Source of the DNA: Paramuribaculum sp.
GTDB lineage: Bacteria; Bacteroidota; Bacteroidia; Bacteroidales; Muribaculaceae
Direction: 5' to 3'
Assembly (NCBI GenBank): GCA_022511125.1
Contig: JAFLSD010000006.1
Location: 99,499-163,498, forward strand
Length of the DNA: 64,000 nucleotides
Positions 63,588 to 64,000 of this stretch are shown here, piece by piece. A program made the translations under genes and the position numbers. Numbering within the stretch: the first letter of the stretch is position 1; each line of letters opens with the position of its first letter. A model generated the notes under the pieces. That model worked only from the letters and a program-made list of their open reading frames with translations, was not told where the DNA came from and made no database searches.

Positions 63588-63596
63588 CAATGAAAA

Positions 63597-63667
63597 GGGG
63601 CGGTTACCTACTTACCCACTTGCGCAGTATAATCGGCATAGAAAATAAAATGTGAGGTTTAACTTCC
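63597..63667 (-). pseudogene. 5S rRNA 3'-half remnant 2
   Basis: Minus strand: GGAAGTTAAACCTCAC, an AT-rich replacement, GCCGATTATACTGCGCAAGT, then GGGTAAGTAGGTAACCGCC. The tail is the best kept part. No 5' half. Confidence 0.82.
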
Positions 63668-63788
63668 ATGGGAAGAGGTGGAGCCCTCACGCCATCACCA
63701 CCTTTCACCAACGGTAAAAATTATAAATTTTATAGGAATTATAAGACTTTCCTTCAAATTAATAAACACATAACCTCAAAAACAAAAA

Positions 63789-63816
63789 ATGCCTCCCGAC
63801 TTTCATCGGAAGGCAT
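63789..63816 (-). terminator. Terminator-like hairpin T3 behind 5S remnant 3
   Basis: ATGCCTTCCGA/TCGGGAGGCAT stem and TTTTTTG on the minus strand. Confidence 0.7.
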
Positions 63817-63823
63817 TCAAAAA

Positions 63824-63894
63824 GGAGCGGTTACCTACCTCCCCGCTTTCGCCCAAAGTAGACACGCCCATCGGCGCGGTGAGGTTTAACTTCT
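63824..63894 (-). pseudogene. 5S rRNA 3'-half remnant 3
   Basis: Minus strand: AGAAGTTAAACCTCACCGCG, CCGATGGGCGTGTC, a short insertion, GGCGAAAGCGGGGAGGTAGG, TAACCGC. Closest of the three to an intact 5S 3' half. Confidence 0.85.
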
Positions 63895-63933
63895 CATACT
63901 TACATAACCAACTTATAGACCCCTATAAGAAAA

Positions 63934-63961
63934 ATGCCCTCCGTTATAAAACGGAAGGCAT
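63934..63961 (-). terminator. Terminator T4 of the rRNA operon
   Basis: ATGCCTTCCGT/ACGGAGGGCAT stem, TATAAA-type loop, then TTTTTC on the minus strand, directly behind the 5S 3' end. Confidence 0.8.
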
Positions 63962-63968
63962 TCAAAAA

Positions 63969-64000
63969 GGGGCGGTTACCTACTTTCCCGCTTTCGCAGT
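63969..64000 (-). rRNA. rrf: 5S rRNA, 3' end only (continues past window)
   Basis: The minus strand reads ACTGCGAAAGCGGGAAAGTA, then GGTAACCGCC: the standard 3' end of Bacteroidales 5S rRNA, followed by terminator T4. The body of the gene and, by expectation, 23S and 16S lie right of the window. Confidence 0.85.

Noticed and set aside
63403-64000. CRISPR-like array of spaced repeats
   Set aside because: Repeat units are 5S rRNA 3' halves plus terminators, irregular in length and spacing; no short direct repeat with uniform spacers.

Overview
The window looks like a chromosomal segment of an anaerobic gut-type Bacteroidales; Muribaculaceae or a close relative is my guess, not shown by any marker. 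Reasons: repeated TAnnTTTG promoter elements with a TTG-containing -33 box, a fused SecDF, TrpB2, Bacteroidetes-restricted families (DUF4199, DUF5053, DUF6452, DUF6048), GlsB/GlsA-type aminolipid acyltransferases, GH92 and a serine-type sulfatase, and strict-anaerobe enzymes (pyruvate:ferredoxin oxidoreductase, 8Fe ferredoxin, rubredoxin). Apart from a few AT-rich islets it is mostly housekeeping DNA.

Layout. 1-8.7 kb (minus strand): SecDF (cut by the window edge), an N-acetylhexosamine-kinase-like protein, dGTPase and NifJ. 8.7-11.6 kb: a non-coding stretch with three degenerate palindromes, a possible 49-residue ORF and two glycosyltransferases. 11.6-18.4 kb: a thioredoxin-fold lipoprotein without CXXC, a TRIC-type channel, then parE-coaD-S41 protease-GH16. 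18.4-20.4 kb: a small accessory patch with a frameshifted hicA, intact hicB, a DUF5053 gene, a decayed ORF and the initiator tRNA. 20.6-30.3 kb: a run of GH92, fucI, fucA, fucK, fucP, a membrane 4Fe-4S protein, thyA, folA, then tRNA-Arg. 30.5-31.7 kb: two AT-rich unknown genes. 31.8-36.7 kb: sulfatase, nitroreductase, rfbC-rfbA, ferredoxin, rubredoxin, cupin. 36.8-42.4 kb: panC-panD-ffh-folD-capA-acyltransferase. 42.6-46.0 kb: BlaI/BlaR1-type pair and a two-domain aspartyl protease bracketed by direct repeats. 46-47 kb: non-coding DNA with hairpins. 47.0-52.2 kb: glsB-like, DUF4199, GT2, nitroreductase, DUF6452, DUF6048, SDR. 52.3-54.5 kb: LemA-like gene, membrane protein and an 11-residue-repeat protein. 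54.5-55.1 kb: a 39-bp exact repeat flanking a decayed, transposase-like ORF. 55.2-62.2 kb: trpB2, a Sel1-repeat lipoprotein, rfbB-rfbD, a holin-like protein and a C1 peptidase. 62.2-64 kb: two identical tRNA-Asn genes, a DUF4136-like lipoprotein, and the 3' end of a 5S rRNA trailed by three decayed 5S/terminator copies. An rRNA operon should therefore lie just right of the window on the minus strand.

How the genes fit together. GH92 mannosidase, the sulfatase, the hexosamine-kinase-like protein and the L-fucose pathway (isomerase, kinase, aldolase, permease) fit growth on host mucin or N-glycans. NifJ, ferredoxin and rubredoxin fit anaerobic electron transfer. dTDP-L-rhamnose synthesis is complete but split over two loci (rfbC-rfbA and rfbB-rfbD). 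GlsB-like and GlsA-like acyltransferases, which would make glycine/serine lipids, sit about 4.6 kb apart.

I found no CRISPR array, complete insertion sequence or obvious new multi-gene defence system. The most unusual items are the serial 5S remnants, the hicAB patch with its 14-bp direct repeats, the 11-mer repeat protein, and the repeats around the aspartyl protease and around 54.5-55.1 kb.
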